NCBI GenBank assembly: GCA_947579605.1
Contig: OX388320.1
Location: forward strand, 7,006,001-7,070,000
Length of the DNA stretch: 64,000 nt
Reading direction: 5' to 3'
Source: Athripsodes cinereus
Lineage: Eukaryota > Arthropoda > Insecta > Trichoptera > Leptoceridae
The notes beneath the pieces were generated by a model, which ran no database searches, was not told the DNA's origin, and saw nothing but the letters and a program-made list of their open reading frames with translations. Within the stretch, counting starts at the first letter, position 1; every line of letters begins with the position of its first letter. The position numbers were made by a program, and so were the translations under genes. Below, one piece after another: positions 21,369 through 33,242 of this stretch.

Positions 21369-22154
21369 AAATGAGGATTAATTAACAGGTGTAAGTGAGA
21401 TAACTATTATATGTCAATCTAAAATATTCAAAGAAGTCATTTTAATTAGAGAAATTAAATAATAATCTCAATCCTAATTCTAATAAGGTAACTAGGTACC
21501 TACTTATCCACTTGTTTACATTTGCTTTTACTTATATAAAAGAGAAATGAAAATTATAACAATTTCGTAATATTAAACAAAATTAATAATTATTTCAGAT
21601 GACAGTAAACCCTCAAACTAATCCCTACGGGATGCGCATAAATTAATATTAACAATGAAATTAAATTAACGACCATTTTAAATTAATTTTGTTTACATTA
21701 ACATTAATGATTATTAAATCCGTATTATGCTAATTTTTATGATGTGTTACTGTCAATTTTCTTAGCGAGAAACCATTTAAATAATCATTTTATTTAAAAG
21801 CTCTTCGTCGTTCATATACAATATACATAATATAAATAATAGACAATATTGATAATGCTATATTTGTTGTGTTTTGTTCCGTTAATCAAATAGGTTTGAT
21901 AACCGCACATACATTTTTAACTTGTGAAATTACCAATATTAGAGTATGTTAGTATTTCCTCTGTGCTATCAAAGGCATATAGGAGACTCTTATAAAAATG
22001 AGTATCTGATATTATTTCAAATGAATTATAAAGTTTTCTTTGTCGACTACACTGAACATTTGCACGGTTGAAAACCATTTTTATAATTTGATATTATTCA
22101 AATCGTTCAAATTAAATTTTACATTTATTTTAATAGTAACCAAGACACACCTTT
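21369..22154. other. AT-rich non-coding stretch
   Basis: No gene. Several AAT/ATT-rich runs only. Confidence 0.4.
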
Positions 22155-22274
22155 ATGGACCAACTGAAGGACATGAACTGTGACACATACCTAGAACTAC
22201 AGAGACTAGCTGAAAATAGGGAGGAACGGAGAAGAAGATCCAAACTCGTTGTAAACCAATCCAATGGATTGTAA
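22155..22274 (+). pseudogene. RTE-like LINE tail, uninterrupted copy
   Basis: Open frame MDQLKDMNCDTYLELQRLAE, then NREERRRRSKLVVNQSNGL and stop TAA at 22272-22274. It closely matches the split fragment at 7707-7797 plus 10108-10223 and so supplies the empty-site reference. It lacks the two codons (RG region) seen before DMNC in the other copy. Only the last 39 codons are preserved, and upstream the frame is lost. Confidence 0.75.
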
Positions 22275-22594
22275 CTCTCTATAAATATACAAGCGAAGTA
22301 AAAACAATTCTTCAATATTCATACAAACTTTAATATTTTTATGTATATCGTATCCTCTCATATTTTAACAGCTTCATGATATTTTCACTATAACTTATAG
22401 TCAATATAACAATTGTTGGATGTTCAGATAGATACATAAGCAACAAGTTATGAATAAATTTATTTTAGACACACCAATAATAATAATAAGCAGTCGACAT
22501 AAAGCATTTTCGTAAAAACTGGTAGCTCGATGGTAAATTATGACGGCTCTATAATAGAAAACAATAAACAAATCACACATTCAATACTACATGA

Positions 22595-22825
22595 CGGCCG
22601 ATTGGGGCGGAGGTAACACTCCTGCTCTTGAGTCACGAGGTCCCGGATTCGATTCTCGACCAGGACAAAATGATAAATTATATTTTTAAAATTATACTGG
22701 TTTTTGGCCCGCCAGTCTCTCAGGCTGCCCACTCCTGCCTCCGGTATGGACAAGATGTTTCCAAACTTTCGCGCCATCCGGTAGGTCGCTGGGTCTCCTT
22801 CTGGGTGTTACATATTTTTATATAT
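22595..22825 (+). repeat. SINE-A variant with tRNA-like head
   Basis: Head cggccgattggggcggagg, then gagtcacgaggtcccggattcgattc (B box gattcgattc, at about 22637). The body differs from the other copies: it carries ccgccagtctctcaggctg and gcgccatccggtaggtcgc before the shared ctgggtgttacat near the end. It may be a longer subfamily or a composite. Anchored by the tRNA-like promoter region. Confidence 0.7.
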
Positions 22826-22849
22826 AAATATACAATCAATTAAATTAAC

Positions 22850-22940
22850 TGGTCGCTGTTCCGGGTCGCGTAGGATAGGGAAACCTTCGTCAGAGTGATT
22901 GCCAACGTCGGGGGGACCTGATACGGCACGAGAAGAGAAA
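22850..22940 (+). pseudogene. RTE-like LINE C-terminal end
   Basis: Reads SLFRVA, stop, DRETFVRVIANVGGT, stop. LFRVAxDRExFxRVIADVGGT is a standard RTE-like C-terminus. The fragment at 15826-15970 ends in the same way. It directly follows the SINE-A variant. An internal stop replaces the Q of AQDR. Confidence 0.6.
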
Positions 22941-23504
22941 TTAACTGGAAAAATTAACTACAACTTAGGTTACAATTGCAGATAATCTTACATTATTACA
23001 GTGAATAATGACGTTACGAATTAAAGATTAACTAGGTAGGTTTTTTTGATTAACGATGTCTAGTTATGCTATGTAAAAGGGTATTATCAAGATAAACGGA
23101 GTTATTTCTTTTTAATCGCAATAAATTTTAACTAACGATAATTTATTTATTATTGACAAACATCTGATTATAAGAATTCCAGTTAACACGAACTTAGTAG
23201 TCGATTAAGATAATTAAAATAATAATACATATTATTATTGTGTGAATATTTTCTTGCCTTAAAACATTTATTTTGATGTAATCTAAAAAACTGAAATTAA
23301 TTTTGTGATTTAACGATATATTAAAAAAAATAACCAACTTTAGAATATTTGATTTTGGTGATAAAAGATAAACACATTCCATCGTTTTGACATCAAAAGA
23401 AAACTTATGGAACATTTAAGCGATGTGCTCTTAAACATGCTATTAATTATTATAAAAAAAAACATTACGTAAGTTTTAAACGTTATAAGAGCTAGATTAT
23501 ACAG
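22941..23504. other. AT-rich non-coding stretch
   Basis: No gene or named repeat seen. Confidence 0.4.
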
Positions 23505-23770
23505 TACTATACTATACCCCCACGTTGTATCCCAAGTGAGGTAGGCAGAAAGAACGGAAACGCCATATAGATCTATCCTTACCTATTTCTTACGCTTCTG
23601 CTGCATTTATACGATTCAATACACGCACATCGATTTCTCTAACTCAACACACGAACGTCCCTGAGAATTTGATCTACGTGATCAAGCCACGTGGTTCTCG
23701 GACGCGTTTTCTCACATACTCCCTCTTTGTCATAATTTCGTCATCCATTCGTTGCATATGCTCAAACCTA
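23505..23770 (-). pseudogene. RTE-like LINE 3' end, divergent third copy
   Basis: The minus-strand 3' end begins at a tatac-rich run and taccccc near 23512. It aligns block by block with 43918-44302 and 48278-48655: catatagatctatcctta, tacgattcaatacacg-type blocks, ttgatctacgtgatcaagcc, acgtggttctcggacgcg. It has many substitutions and short indels and no open frame. Older than the other two copies. Confidence 0.65.
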
Positions 23771-24405
23771 TACATTCAATTATATCGTTCTTCAATAGAA
23801 CAATATTTTAATGCTTATTTGCATAAAATTATACAGAAATCAAAATAAAGTAATTTGATGCACCGCTCCGTGATGAGACATGTAAAAAAAATAATAGCTC
23901 TTATACTTGCGTCTTATAATAACGAACAGCAATATAAGCATTTTTTTTTTAAAGTAACTATTTTAAAACAACCTAGCTAAGCGCTTATTTATTAACTTTA
24001 TTGCATGCATATCTAAACATAGCAAACAGTTTAGTTGATTTTTGGTAAGTCCGTTCAAAAAAAAAATAGCTGACATGTTATCATGAACAGAAGCGTTCAT
24101 TTAATGACTTGAAATTACCATAATTTAGAAATAATATTATTATAATCTGCTGCACGCGATAAGCAGCTATTGCTATTAGCTGTATAATAAATAACGTAAA
24201 GAGAGGTGTGGTATAGCTGGAAGTGGAGATAAGGAAACACATAATAATAACAGTTATTGAAGAATATTATAAGTACACCAAATAGTTAAAGTAAGTATAC
24301 TTTAAAGTAGACCAAATTGAAAAAATACATAACAAATAAATGATATCTATCATAAACGATTGTACTATAAAAGATGCATTGTTAGATGGAATTGAGTTAT
24401 TTTAA
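23771..24405. other. AT-rich non-coding stretch
   Basis: No gene. A T-run at 23941-23950 and an A-run at 24059-24067 only. Confidence 0.4.
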
Positions 24406-24571
24406 ATGTTTTGAGTATTCCACAATGTACCTCCGTTACTTTATTATTTAAATCGCGATCGATTTCGGTAAAGGTATTTTATCGCTCGTCAATGGTAAAG
24501 TTTTACCGAAATCGATCGCGATTTAAATAATCAAGTAGGTAACGAAGTGCATTGTGAAATACTCAAAACAT
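24406..24571. mobile_element. Foldback element, about 67-base arms
   Basis: Left arm, 24406-24472, from atgttttgagtatt to cgatttcggtaaa. The right arm, 24502-24571, is its complement with several mismatches and a small indel. The inner 27 bases including aatcgcgatcgatttcgg match best. The centre is about 29 bases. A similar attgagttattttaaa word precedes (about 24390) and follows (about 24622) the element. Non-autonomous, superfamily unknown. Confidence 0.7.
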
Positions 24572-24874
24572 TCAAAATGTCTCGAAACTGTTACATAGTT
24601 AATCCAACTAAAATAAATGGGATCGAGTTATTTTAAAATAGTGTTCGTAGTAAAAGAAAATGCTTGTTTTATTAATCAAATGATGGAATTCTGCTATGTT
24701 TTGTCGAATCTGAAAGACCTCTTTTTAGGTTTCAATTATCGAAATTTAATAATTTGCTTCTAGTTGCCAATTTTCCACGAGGTAGAGGAATTTTCAATAC
24801 TTCACAATCTCTGTCAATGAATATTTGTACGATCCCAGTGATTAACTTTTCCCACCTCTCATTTTTGCCGCTCT
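24572..24874. other. Spacer between two foldback elements
   Basis: Nothing recognised apart from the second copy of the gagttattttaaaa word near 24622. Confidence 0.4.
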
Positions 24875-25088
24875 GCAGGGCTACTCTTGACACAATCTAA
24901 ACACGATCTTAATCTAGTCTTGATCTTAATCATACGACGCACGAAGTGACTATTGGCCAAAAACACACGCAAACCGATCGCGCGTTAGTAATAGCGCGGT
25001 GTTTTTGACCACAGTCCCTTCGTGCGTCGTATGATCAAGATCAAGACTAGATTAAGATCGTGTTTAGTTTTGTCAAGAGTAACCCTGC
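24875..25088. mobile_element. TIR/MITE element with CAGGG ends
   Basis: Arms run from 24876 (cagggctactcttgacac) to gacgcacgaag at about 24945. The complement runs from about 25018 to 25087 (ccctg). They differ at only a few positions. The central part has a second dyad (ggccaaaaacac and gtgtttttgacc) around gcgcgttagtaatagcgcg. CAGGG...CCCTG ends recall hAT-type terminal repeats, but the adjacent 8 bases do not match each other, so the superfamily call is inference. Confidence 0.75.
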
Positions 25089-25875
25089 TGGGCCGATTTA
25101 ACTGGATCGCCACCCCTTTTCCTTGGATAGAGCCCTGTGCTTAGGTATGTATTTATACTATTTAATTGGATTTTTTTGTATGATGGAACACTTCATGATT
25201 TATAAGCAATATTATACAGGATAAAAATATAATAGTTCAATTCAGAAGATTTTATCCCAACAAGCGAAACGTTATTTGCTTCTTTCAAATATTTCAAAGT
25301 ACTATTCCTTATCCACACATAGAAATAAATAAATAAGACATGTGTTCCCGTAAATAATACAAGTAAGGTACTCGTAATATTTAGTATACCTGCGTTTTTC
25401 AAGAAATTAATTTTATTCTCTAAAACGATAGAGGAGTGAGATAAATTATGCAGGTAAACAAGCGGTAAACGTTCCAGCGAAACCACATCCGAACATCGAC
25501 ATGAAAATACTTCCGACTATAAATTTAATATAACAAACACTATGCATGATGAAAACGGTGGTTATATGTCTAGATTTAGTAAACATACTTACTATTTTTT
25601 TTTTTTTTTTAATTTATATATTATTAAAATTCACTTTTTAATATTCTCCAACTGCGAGAGGTCATAAACTTGATAGAAGCATTTTTTTGAAACTGTAACC
25701 CATGATTATGACCCTGTAGCAACTCAAAAAATATAATACATAATTAACATTAAGAATTAGTATCCACTCTTTTCAGTACCTAAGTTTTTGAGTGTCCTTT
25801 AAAGGTAAGTTTGTTAAACTTCACATATATATTTATTTATTTATGACAATTAGCATCTATAAAAGACAATTGATA
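25089..25875. other. AT-rich non-coding stretch
   Basis: No gene. A T-run at about 25592-25609. Confidence 0.4.
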
Positions 25876-25879
25876 TATA

Positions 25880-26010
25880 CAACTTAGCGATGAGGTAGGC
25901 CACCTATTCCGAATGTATTTTTACTAGCAAAAAAGGACAATCTGCATGATATTTACTTGCAAATAATCCGTTGGCCACCACTTCTGAAATGGGCCATGGT
26001 GGTATTATAG
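25880..26010 (+). repeat. Tail-R repeat, highly degraded
   Basis: Blocks gcgatgaggtaggccacc, ccgaatgta, aaaggacaatctgcatgat and ggccatggtggtattatag correspond in order to the family, with heavy substitution. The gtggg hairpin is no longer intact. Confidence 0.45.
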
Positions 26011-26789
26011 TAACTAGTTTCTTACATTATCAAAGACAACACTTAGTGGATGTTAACTTTGAATGAATGTAAAACAATTGACTATAATATTATACAGGAC
26101 TTCCTCAAGAGTCAACGCAGCTTTTGAGAGCCTACTCTCAAATTCAGGACATCAAATAGTCCAGGTGTCTAAAAAAAGATAATCATATTTTTCCAAAGCA
26201 AGAACACATATGCCAAGATACAACATAAGTAATCTATGGATCAAACTACAGTAAGCATATACGATAACGTATTACATAGGAACCGGTCGACTTCTTTGAT
26301 TATTATTAGTGTCTTCTGTCTACCTACTCAATATTTATATTAACCAATGCTCTTACTACTTATAAAATCTCACACTGTAAATCATATTAGACGTATCATA
26401 CTTACTACTATCGTTATTATAATATATGTGATGTGTTACTTATTATTACAATGACATGTACTGAATAATATATGTATGTATTAACATCGCGTGGGTTTAC
26501 CTTCACTACGACTATCACTTACTGTGAACTGACTTATCGATCCCTTCTCCACTCAACGGAATCATACGATACGGTTAAGGATGCCAACCTTCAATCGATG
26601 CGTCTTTCAAAATACATCGTAGAAAGCAATTATCTCGATATAATATGGAATATTATAAAAATCAAACTTTTAGAAGTCTTGAAAGTGTGTATTATTCTTT
26701 TGTTTGCTTTATGTTGTATTTTTATTTCTACTATTACTGTTGATATGTAGGTATGTGTATGTATATATTTTTTTAATTTTAATGTTAAT
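26011..26789. other. AT-rich stretch, possible eroded LINE body
   Basis: A plus-strand open stretch at 26472-26750 has no recognisable motif and a hydrophobic, AT-driven composition. It lies just upstream of a LINE-type 3' end, so it may be eroded LINE sequence, but the polymerase motifs are not visible. Confidence 0.3.
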
Positions 26790-26925
26790 AACCGGGTTAG
26801 TTGGAAGACACCGCATTTTAGCGATAGACTCGCCCTCTGTACATTGTATAACTGATATTTTTAATGATACTTTGTTTTGATTTGTATTATTGTCATCAAT
26901 GTATAGTGAGGAATAAAATAGATTA
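26790..26925 (+). repeat. LINE 3' end, gggttagttgg family
   Basis: Contains ccgggttagttggaagaca, gcgatagactcgccctctg, tacattgta and a gtatagtgaggaataaaat end. The same ordered words occur at 33992-34130 (plus) and 44336-44485 (minus). They mark a LINE family's 3' untranslated region and polyadenylation-like end. Confidence 0.6.
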
Positions 26926-28079
26926 AAGTAGGAACTAACACGTTTTCATATGATTGCATGAGGGTGTCAAAAGTGATATTGTTAATAAAAAATAGTAGGT
27001 AATAAATAGAAAAATATGGGCAATTTTCAATAATGTCGAGATTTTATCATCTGGTTTCTAGAATCTTCCTATAAATATATAGAGGCACAGTTTTCACTCT
27101 GATCTAAAAGAATTTATAAAAATAATAATAATAATAACTAGACAATTTATTTAAGATGCACCATTCTGTGGAAAAACCACCGCAATAGCCCATTCAACAA
27201 TCGTAACAACTTCTGAACAAAAGGGTCTTTAAACAATTTTATAGTTATGTTTTATCCACAGATGTCATTAAAAGCTGATCATAAATTATTATGTTTCTCC
27301 GCCGTTTCTTATCACTAAATATCCAAAGCATTGAACTCATTAATTTTACCAAAGATGTAATGATAATATTGATAGAAAGAAAGTCATTAAAAATAAAATT
27401 AAGTCGATGGATAAGATTGCCCTCTCAACGTCGCTGGTGATGCACTTCCACCCACATTTACAAAGTGTGATAGTGAGTGCTGTGTGCTGGTAGATGTCTT
27501 GTTGGGTATCACTCTGTGCTGCATATTGCATACTAAATACACGATATACTTATTGTATAACGCCACACCATACACAATGATGCTATGTTCTAATAATACC
27601 CGCCTAATAAAACTGTCGTTTAAACCGTATTGCTAAATTATTAATACATAACTTATTAACTAGTTGAATCTACTAGATAAATACTATGCATCACTTTACG
27701 AAACTTTACATCCTTCCTTGTGGTTAAAGTTATATTCACATACTTATATGTCATTAGATATTAGGTATATCTAAAGATACGTATAATAAAAATATTGTTT
27801 ATGTCATGTTTGACTATGCTTGTAAACTTTGCGAAAATAAGATGATATCGAGAAATAAAATTAATGAACTCTGACGTCCCATTGATTTCTTGAGTTATTT
27901 ATTTTAAAATTTCTATAAGTTATACCTAAGGTTTGAAAACTTTCGAGTTAAAAGTAGTGTCAATATATTTACAACATGAAAGTTGGATAGAAAATTCGAT
28001 AGGTAATATTAAATAATAAATAAATAAAAACATTCCACATAGAAGATCAGATCATTATTTGTTTAAGGTTTATCAATTT
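26926..28079. other. AT-rich stretch with one shared repeat
   Basis: At 27140-27240 the sequence agatgcaccattctgtgg...accaccgcaatagcccattc matches 37430-37510 in order, with about one change in five bases. Otherwise no gene was seen. A short minus-strand frame at 27346-27531 carries CKCGWKCITS but no identifiable domain. Confidence 0.45.
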
Positions 28080-28125
28080 AGTCTGCTGGCTACCACACTT
28101 GTGGGAAATTCCGTGATAGTATTTA
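28080..28125 (+). repeat. Tail-R repeat, 3' module
   Basis: tctgctggctaccacacttg, tgggaaattccgtgatagt. 5'-truncated copy, recognisable by the ctggctacc and cgtgatagt words. Confidence 0.6.
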
Positions 28126-28554
28126 TGAATGTATGTAAAACATTCAATATTTATGTAGAGTGTACTTTATCATATCTTATACCATCATTCCTAACGTCTC
28201 AAGAAAAATCCTAAAACATAGTTGCAGAAATCACTCGTTGCACGGACACATGTTCATGCAAACGTGCCAACATTAAAAACAATATTGTATGTATTGATTC
28301 GCCCGCGAATAAAATTATAACTGAAATGAGAAAACACGGCAGTGTGATTATGCATTTGAAATATTATTTAGACACTAGTCTCATTTATAATAACGCTCTT
28401 GTTCCCACATCTTACAAAGATTATCCCGAACTCACGTAACTCTTGTACATTGCCTGTAACATCCCACGCCAATCTGTTTCCTATTCCCTTACTCACACAC
28501 AGACTTGTTGAAGCAAACGGAGCCATAACTTTAACATCCTTAACATAATATTTT
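28126..28554. other. Left flank of the large palindrome, no gene
   Basis: Ordinary AT-rich sequence. Ends ttaacataatattttttg immediately before the first paired base. Confidence 0.5.
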
Positions 28555-29481
28555 TTGAAATAAATAAAACAAGTGTTTTATTCTACTATTGATTTATTCG
28601 ATGAGAGAGACGTCTTTCGTCTTATGAGGACATTGTCAATCTGATTTTAAAAATACAACAATATTCATATAAATAAAAATATTTACAATAACAATGATAA
28701 GAGAGTATAGTATAATATTACAATGTGGTATGTATCAGTAACTAATTCTAAGAAATTATTAATTACCATGCGAAAGGGATAACTATGTATTTGTATGACA
28801 AGGACAGGCAAAGTGTATTATATTAATCTGGTTAAACCTATATTGTTGTTGTTATATTCTTACAAGGTGAATTTGTGTAAAGGGAAGTATATGATCAGAA
28901 TGATATTGTAAAAAGGTGAAGAGAGTTTGTTTTTGATCTGAATTTATATAATGCAAGTTTTATTTATAATAGGTACAATTTAAGTTATTTATTAACTATT
29001 AATATTAATTTACATTTCATTTGTAAATTAATATTAATAGTTAATAAATAACTTAAATTGTACCTATTATAAATAAAACTTGCATTATATAAATTCAGAT
29101 CAAAAACAAACTCTCTTCACCTTTTTACAATATCATTCTGATCATATACTTCCCTTTTCACAAATTCACCTTGTAAGAATATAACAACAACAATATAGGT
29201 TTAACCAGATTAATATAATACACTTTGCCTGTCCTTGTCATACAAATACATAGTTATCCCTTTCGCATGGTAATTAATAATTTCTTAGAATTAGTTACTG
29301 ATACATACCACATTGTAATATTATACTATACTCTCTTATCATTGTTATTGTAAATATTTTTATTTATATGAATATTGTTGTATTTTTAAAATCAGATTGA
29401 CAATGTCCTCATAAGACGAAAGACGTCTCTCTCATCGAATAAATCAATAGTAGAATAAAACACTTGTTTTATTTATTTCAA
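28555..29481. repeat. Large near-perfect palindrome: 459-base arms, 9-base loop
   Basis: The left arm, 28555-29013, and right arm, 29023-29481, are reverse complements around a centre at 29018. I traced the pairing from the outer gaaataaataaaac to the inner aatattaatttac. Only one mismatch was found by eye, T opposite T at 28878/29158, and no length change. There is no coding frame. The right flank continues into caatatggaattctac, a word with relatives at about 32440 and 37350, while the left flank does not. The right arm is therefore probably the original and the left arm the inverted copy. Transcribed, it would fold into about 459 bp of nearly continuous double-stranded RNA. An assembly or library artefact is possible. 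Confidence 0.9.
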
Positions 29482-31471
29482 TATGGAATTCTACTACCTA
29501 AACACCGACACAGTGAATAATATTTTTTACATTCCTGTTTCAGCTGCTTTGACAAAACTATTTTTCGATCTGGAATGTACGCAGTTACTAACCTGTTTCA
29601 AAAAGAATAGAGTTGTCTCATTCGTGATTTTTCATGAACAATCCGGCAAACCCTGATCCCTCCCTTGAAAAAAAAATTGTTTCTTTGAGTCTGGATGATA
29701 TAGGAGATCTGCTCTTGATACATCCAGGGGAAAGTGGTGAGTAAAACCCATATGTAATATTCACGAAAATGCTTTCCATGCAAGATTTTTTGATTCAAAA
29801 TCGTAGATTATCATACAAGAAATTTCTTGCATATAAAAAAGATGTACGAAGTAAATGCGCAAAATCACGAGAATTTTTTTACACAACACAACATGTTAAA
29901 AGTTTTTCAACTTACAAAAAAACAAAGGCTCGATTGATATACCAAGAATTCTACTAACATATCCTCTATAGCTCAATATGATAGCCTTAAACAGAACTAA
30001 CTTCTTATGTCTGTGCTCAAACAAGCTACGGAAAATTTTAAAACCAGTCATGCATAAAACATCGAAAAAATCATGAGAGTGTTAAATAAAAACACAGTGA
30101 AAAAATGGCGGGAAAAATTATAAACGATTCGGAATATGTAGGTACGAGTATTATCGAATCAATTCGGATATCGATAAAAACAATCAAAATCATCATGATT
30201 GCAAACAAAAATAATAACTGCTGGAACGAAAGACGTAACAATCGTGTGCAAGCGGCAATACATAGGTAGGTACCTTCCTAACCACCTACTGAAGAATGTG
30301 AAGCAAAAAACAGTCTGTCTGTGCATTGTATTCAATATTAGTTACAATAACGACATACCATTGTATCGGTTCTATAATCGATTCTTCTCATGGAGTCGAT
30401 TCCTTCTGAATTCGAAAACAATTCGAATGAATTGATCATACCTACATTGCAATTGAAAAAAAACTACATATTTACAACTCAAGCACAAATACAAAAAATT
30501 AAATCACTAGTTTTCATAACAACAATATAAGTAAGAAAGCGTGTGAAGATTTGAACATTTTCATCCTTTCAAATACATGAATAATAATTATAAACCTATT
30601 ACCTGTCTCATAACATATTAACAAAAATCTTAAATATACTTTTGGATTCTTTATTTTTATTAAAAGTAACATGGATCCTTTTTGTAATGTTTTATCTACT
30701 ACTTTGAAGATACAGACAGCATTTTTTGATTGTTAACAATTTTTCTTCCTAATTATAATTAAATTATCAAGTGACAACAAGTCAACTTTTAAAATGAAAT
30801 GAATCTTTCTAATGAATCGACCCTCTATGAACGATTCATTCAATGACGGCTCATTACCAACCATAGTTGAACGGCTTTTACGACATTCACGGATTGAATT
30901 AAACATTACCAAGTGTCGCACGAGTGACCTCGATTGATAGCCATCGTGGTGGGTTGGAAGTTGGAGCCACAGGCAACTATACAGTAAGTAGGTACATGTA
31001 ATTTTACTACGTCGCTACTGCGAATGGTGCGAAGTTTAACGATTTCATGGCTCTTATACGGAACTTTTGGGTGCAGAAAATAAACCTACACTAAAAACAT
31101 TAACCTAACCAGATAGATATTTATAATATTATACTACAACATCATCATTTACACGGTAAAGTTTTAAAGCTGTAAAGAACATGCTAAGTTTCAGCTACAC
31201 TAAGAAAAAGACGAGAAAGGTTTCTAATAAACATACCATTATTACTTTACGTGAAGCAGCGTTTGTAGGAGTTACTTTACACTCAAACACAAACCTAGAA
31301 GTAAATCTCTGATCGTTTTCAAATATTCGGAACCGAAAAATTCTTCAATCTAGTATTAGGATGCCAAACAACACGACACTCAAGATACTCAATAAAGAGT
31401 TTGTCATACATCATCATTGAATTGAATATGTCAATTAATTACTTATACATAATGTTTAATGATTTTGAGTT
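29482..31471. other. AT-rich non-coding stretch
   Basis: No gene or named repeat across about 2 kb. The first 40 bases (atggaattctac, then acagtgaataa) belong to the module shared with 32440 and 37350. Short open stretches near 29600-29950 have no motif. Confidence 0.4.
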
Positions 31472-31656
31472 CGTCGGTAGCCTGGAGGTAGAGTCTCGGC
31501 CTCGTAAACATGGGGTCTGTGGTTCGATACCAGGTGCCGGCAAACTCCCCTTTCACGACACAAGCTTTTGGTAGCTTACTGTGAAAGGTGTATAAGATTG
31601 TATTTGGGTTTATAATAAACAAAACCCAGATATATTTTTAAAAAAAAAAAAAAAAA
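31472..31656 (+). repeat. SINE-B, full length
   Basis: tRNA-like head cgtcggtagcctggaggtag (A-box region), gtggttcgataccag (B box). Then the body: caaactcccctttcacgaca, caagcttttggtagctt, actgtgaaaggtgtataag and tttgggtttataa, ending in acccagatatat and a run of 18 A. It closely matches 62092-62265. Polymerase III type, non-autonomous. Confidence 0.85.
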
Positions 31657-32116
31657 TAACCCAAAAATTAGACAAATAATTTCGGTTAACTCAAGAACGT
31701 ACTTTTCAACGATACTTAAAATTAGTATTAATGATAAGAATTACTTATCATTCGATAAATTAATTTTACCGTATCTAACGCGGGTGAGTCCAATATATAA
31801 TGTCACATTTCACAAAATATAACATAGCTACACTATTAGGATATATGTCGGATTGTTATATAATATGTAACGTAACATTTATCGAAACTGTAACATTTGC
31901 ATAGATAACATACATGAGGTTATTACTATTATTACACATTATTTTGTGCTGTCGCCTGTCGAACTGGAGTGTCGCAATGCTAAAACATTAAAACGTAGTA
32001 CGACAATCGGCGATATATATGTGCAATGTAGTGGATATTGATTGGTGAGGGAATAACGACTTGTAATATTGATAGTTTGTAGATACCTCGTATATTGTAC
32101 GTAGCTAGTCAGTTGT
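31657..32116. other. AT-rich non-coding stretch
   Basis: Nothing recognised after the SINE-B poly(A). Confidence 0.4.
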
Positions 32117-32447
32117 TCAAAACGTAATCCATGTTATGTGTTCGACTAATCCAATTATGCATTTTCGCACAAAATTTACAAAGCCAGCACATCGTTTATT
32201 AATACAGCTTTTCATATAACCTACATTTAGAGCATTAAGATACTTTTTATATTGCACATATCTCCATGTCGTCAAGAGCTTTTGTGAATAAAAAAACAGT
32301 CTTATTTTTGGTAGACCATCCAAAACCACTCTGATTAGAAAATGCTCGTTCCCAACTTGGATTCACGAGAGGAGCTTTAAGGCCCTGAGTATTTGCATGA
32401 TTATTTTTCAAGTTTTTGTATTTAGCTATAGCTATTTGACTTTTCAA
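32117..32447 (-). pseudogene. Possible frameshifted coding remnant, unknown family
   Basis: Two overlapping minus-strand frames together give a denser amino-acid pattern than most of the window: NPSWERAFSNQSGFGW and TKALDDMEICAI in one frame, KKYLNALNVGYMKSCINKRC in the next. A one-base change would join them. I do not recognise a domain. It may be part of a transposase or LINE. The upstream end abuts caaaatggagttctac, the module also found beside the large palindrome. Confidence 0.3.
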
Positions 32448-33242
32448 AATGGAGTTCTACAACTGAGGTACCAATACTATAAATTAATTTAATTTCTTTA
32501 TTTTCCATGGCACGGAGAAGACGTCTTCTTAATTATTATACGCGTAATATTCAAATGATCAATAATCTAATATATCGCGTAAATTATTTATCTAACATGA
32601 CAAACATTTATGTAATATTTTTTTCTAAAATCATATAAATCTCAAATATTGTCAACCTCGCATGTTTTTTGTTTTAATCTTGTTCTTATTTATTTATTTA
32701 TTTATGAAATATACGGCTTGCGCCTTTTTACAAATAACATGATCAAAAAATAATACAGTCTTCACTTACAAACGACAAATCAATCAACAAAAACAAAAAA
32801 AAATACAAGCTAACACAACTAGGTAACACTAGTGCTCTATTAATAAATACATAGATACAGGCATATATTCATAGTTTGCTCGGGCACATGGTACTTACCA
32901 ACCAAACATAGGCATGTAAGTATATAGTTGGGTATCTCTATACATCTTACACTATATTGACCACTGCAATTTCTTATAAGATGAATATCAAAACGAAGTA
33001 AATATTCAAGAAATTAATACATATCTATTTATTAAAATAAAATGGTCGTATGTGTGTATGTGGAAGTAGCCACAGTAGGTATAGTTCCGAGATAAGGACG
33101 AAGCCATTATCGTAAAGGCAAAATGTCAACCGGATGAAGAACAATATTCTATACAATTATAAATTAAATTATTGTTCAATAAATAATAATGTTGATGTTC
33201 ACTGTATGTCACTCACATATTAAACACACTTAGTACATTATA
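32448..33242. other. AT-rich stretch with small repeat pieces
   Basis: 32505-32545 (tggcacggagaagacgtctt) is a Tail-R fragment in plus orientation. 32690-32830 begins with TTTA units and continues A-rich, as antisense LINE 3' ends do. No gene. Confidence 0.4.

Noticed and set aside
22637..22670. Second candidate tRNA gene
   Set aside because: Same reasoning: the B box gattcgattc belongs to a SINE-A variant.
26472..26750. 92-codon plus-strand frame as a small membrane protein gene
   Set aside because: The hydrophobic C-terminal half is AT-driven, there is no homology I recognise, and it sits upstream of a LINE 3' end. Not enough to call a gene.
28555..29481. Palindrome as a classical TIR transposon
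   Set aside because: No transposase, no target duplication at the edges, and arms that reach almost to the centre. An inverted duplication explains it better.
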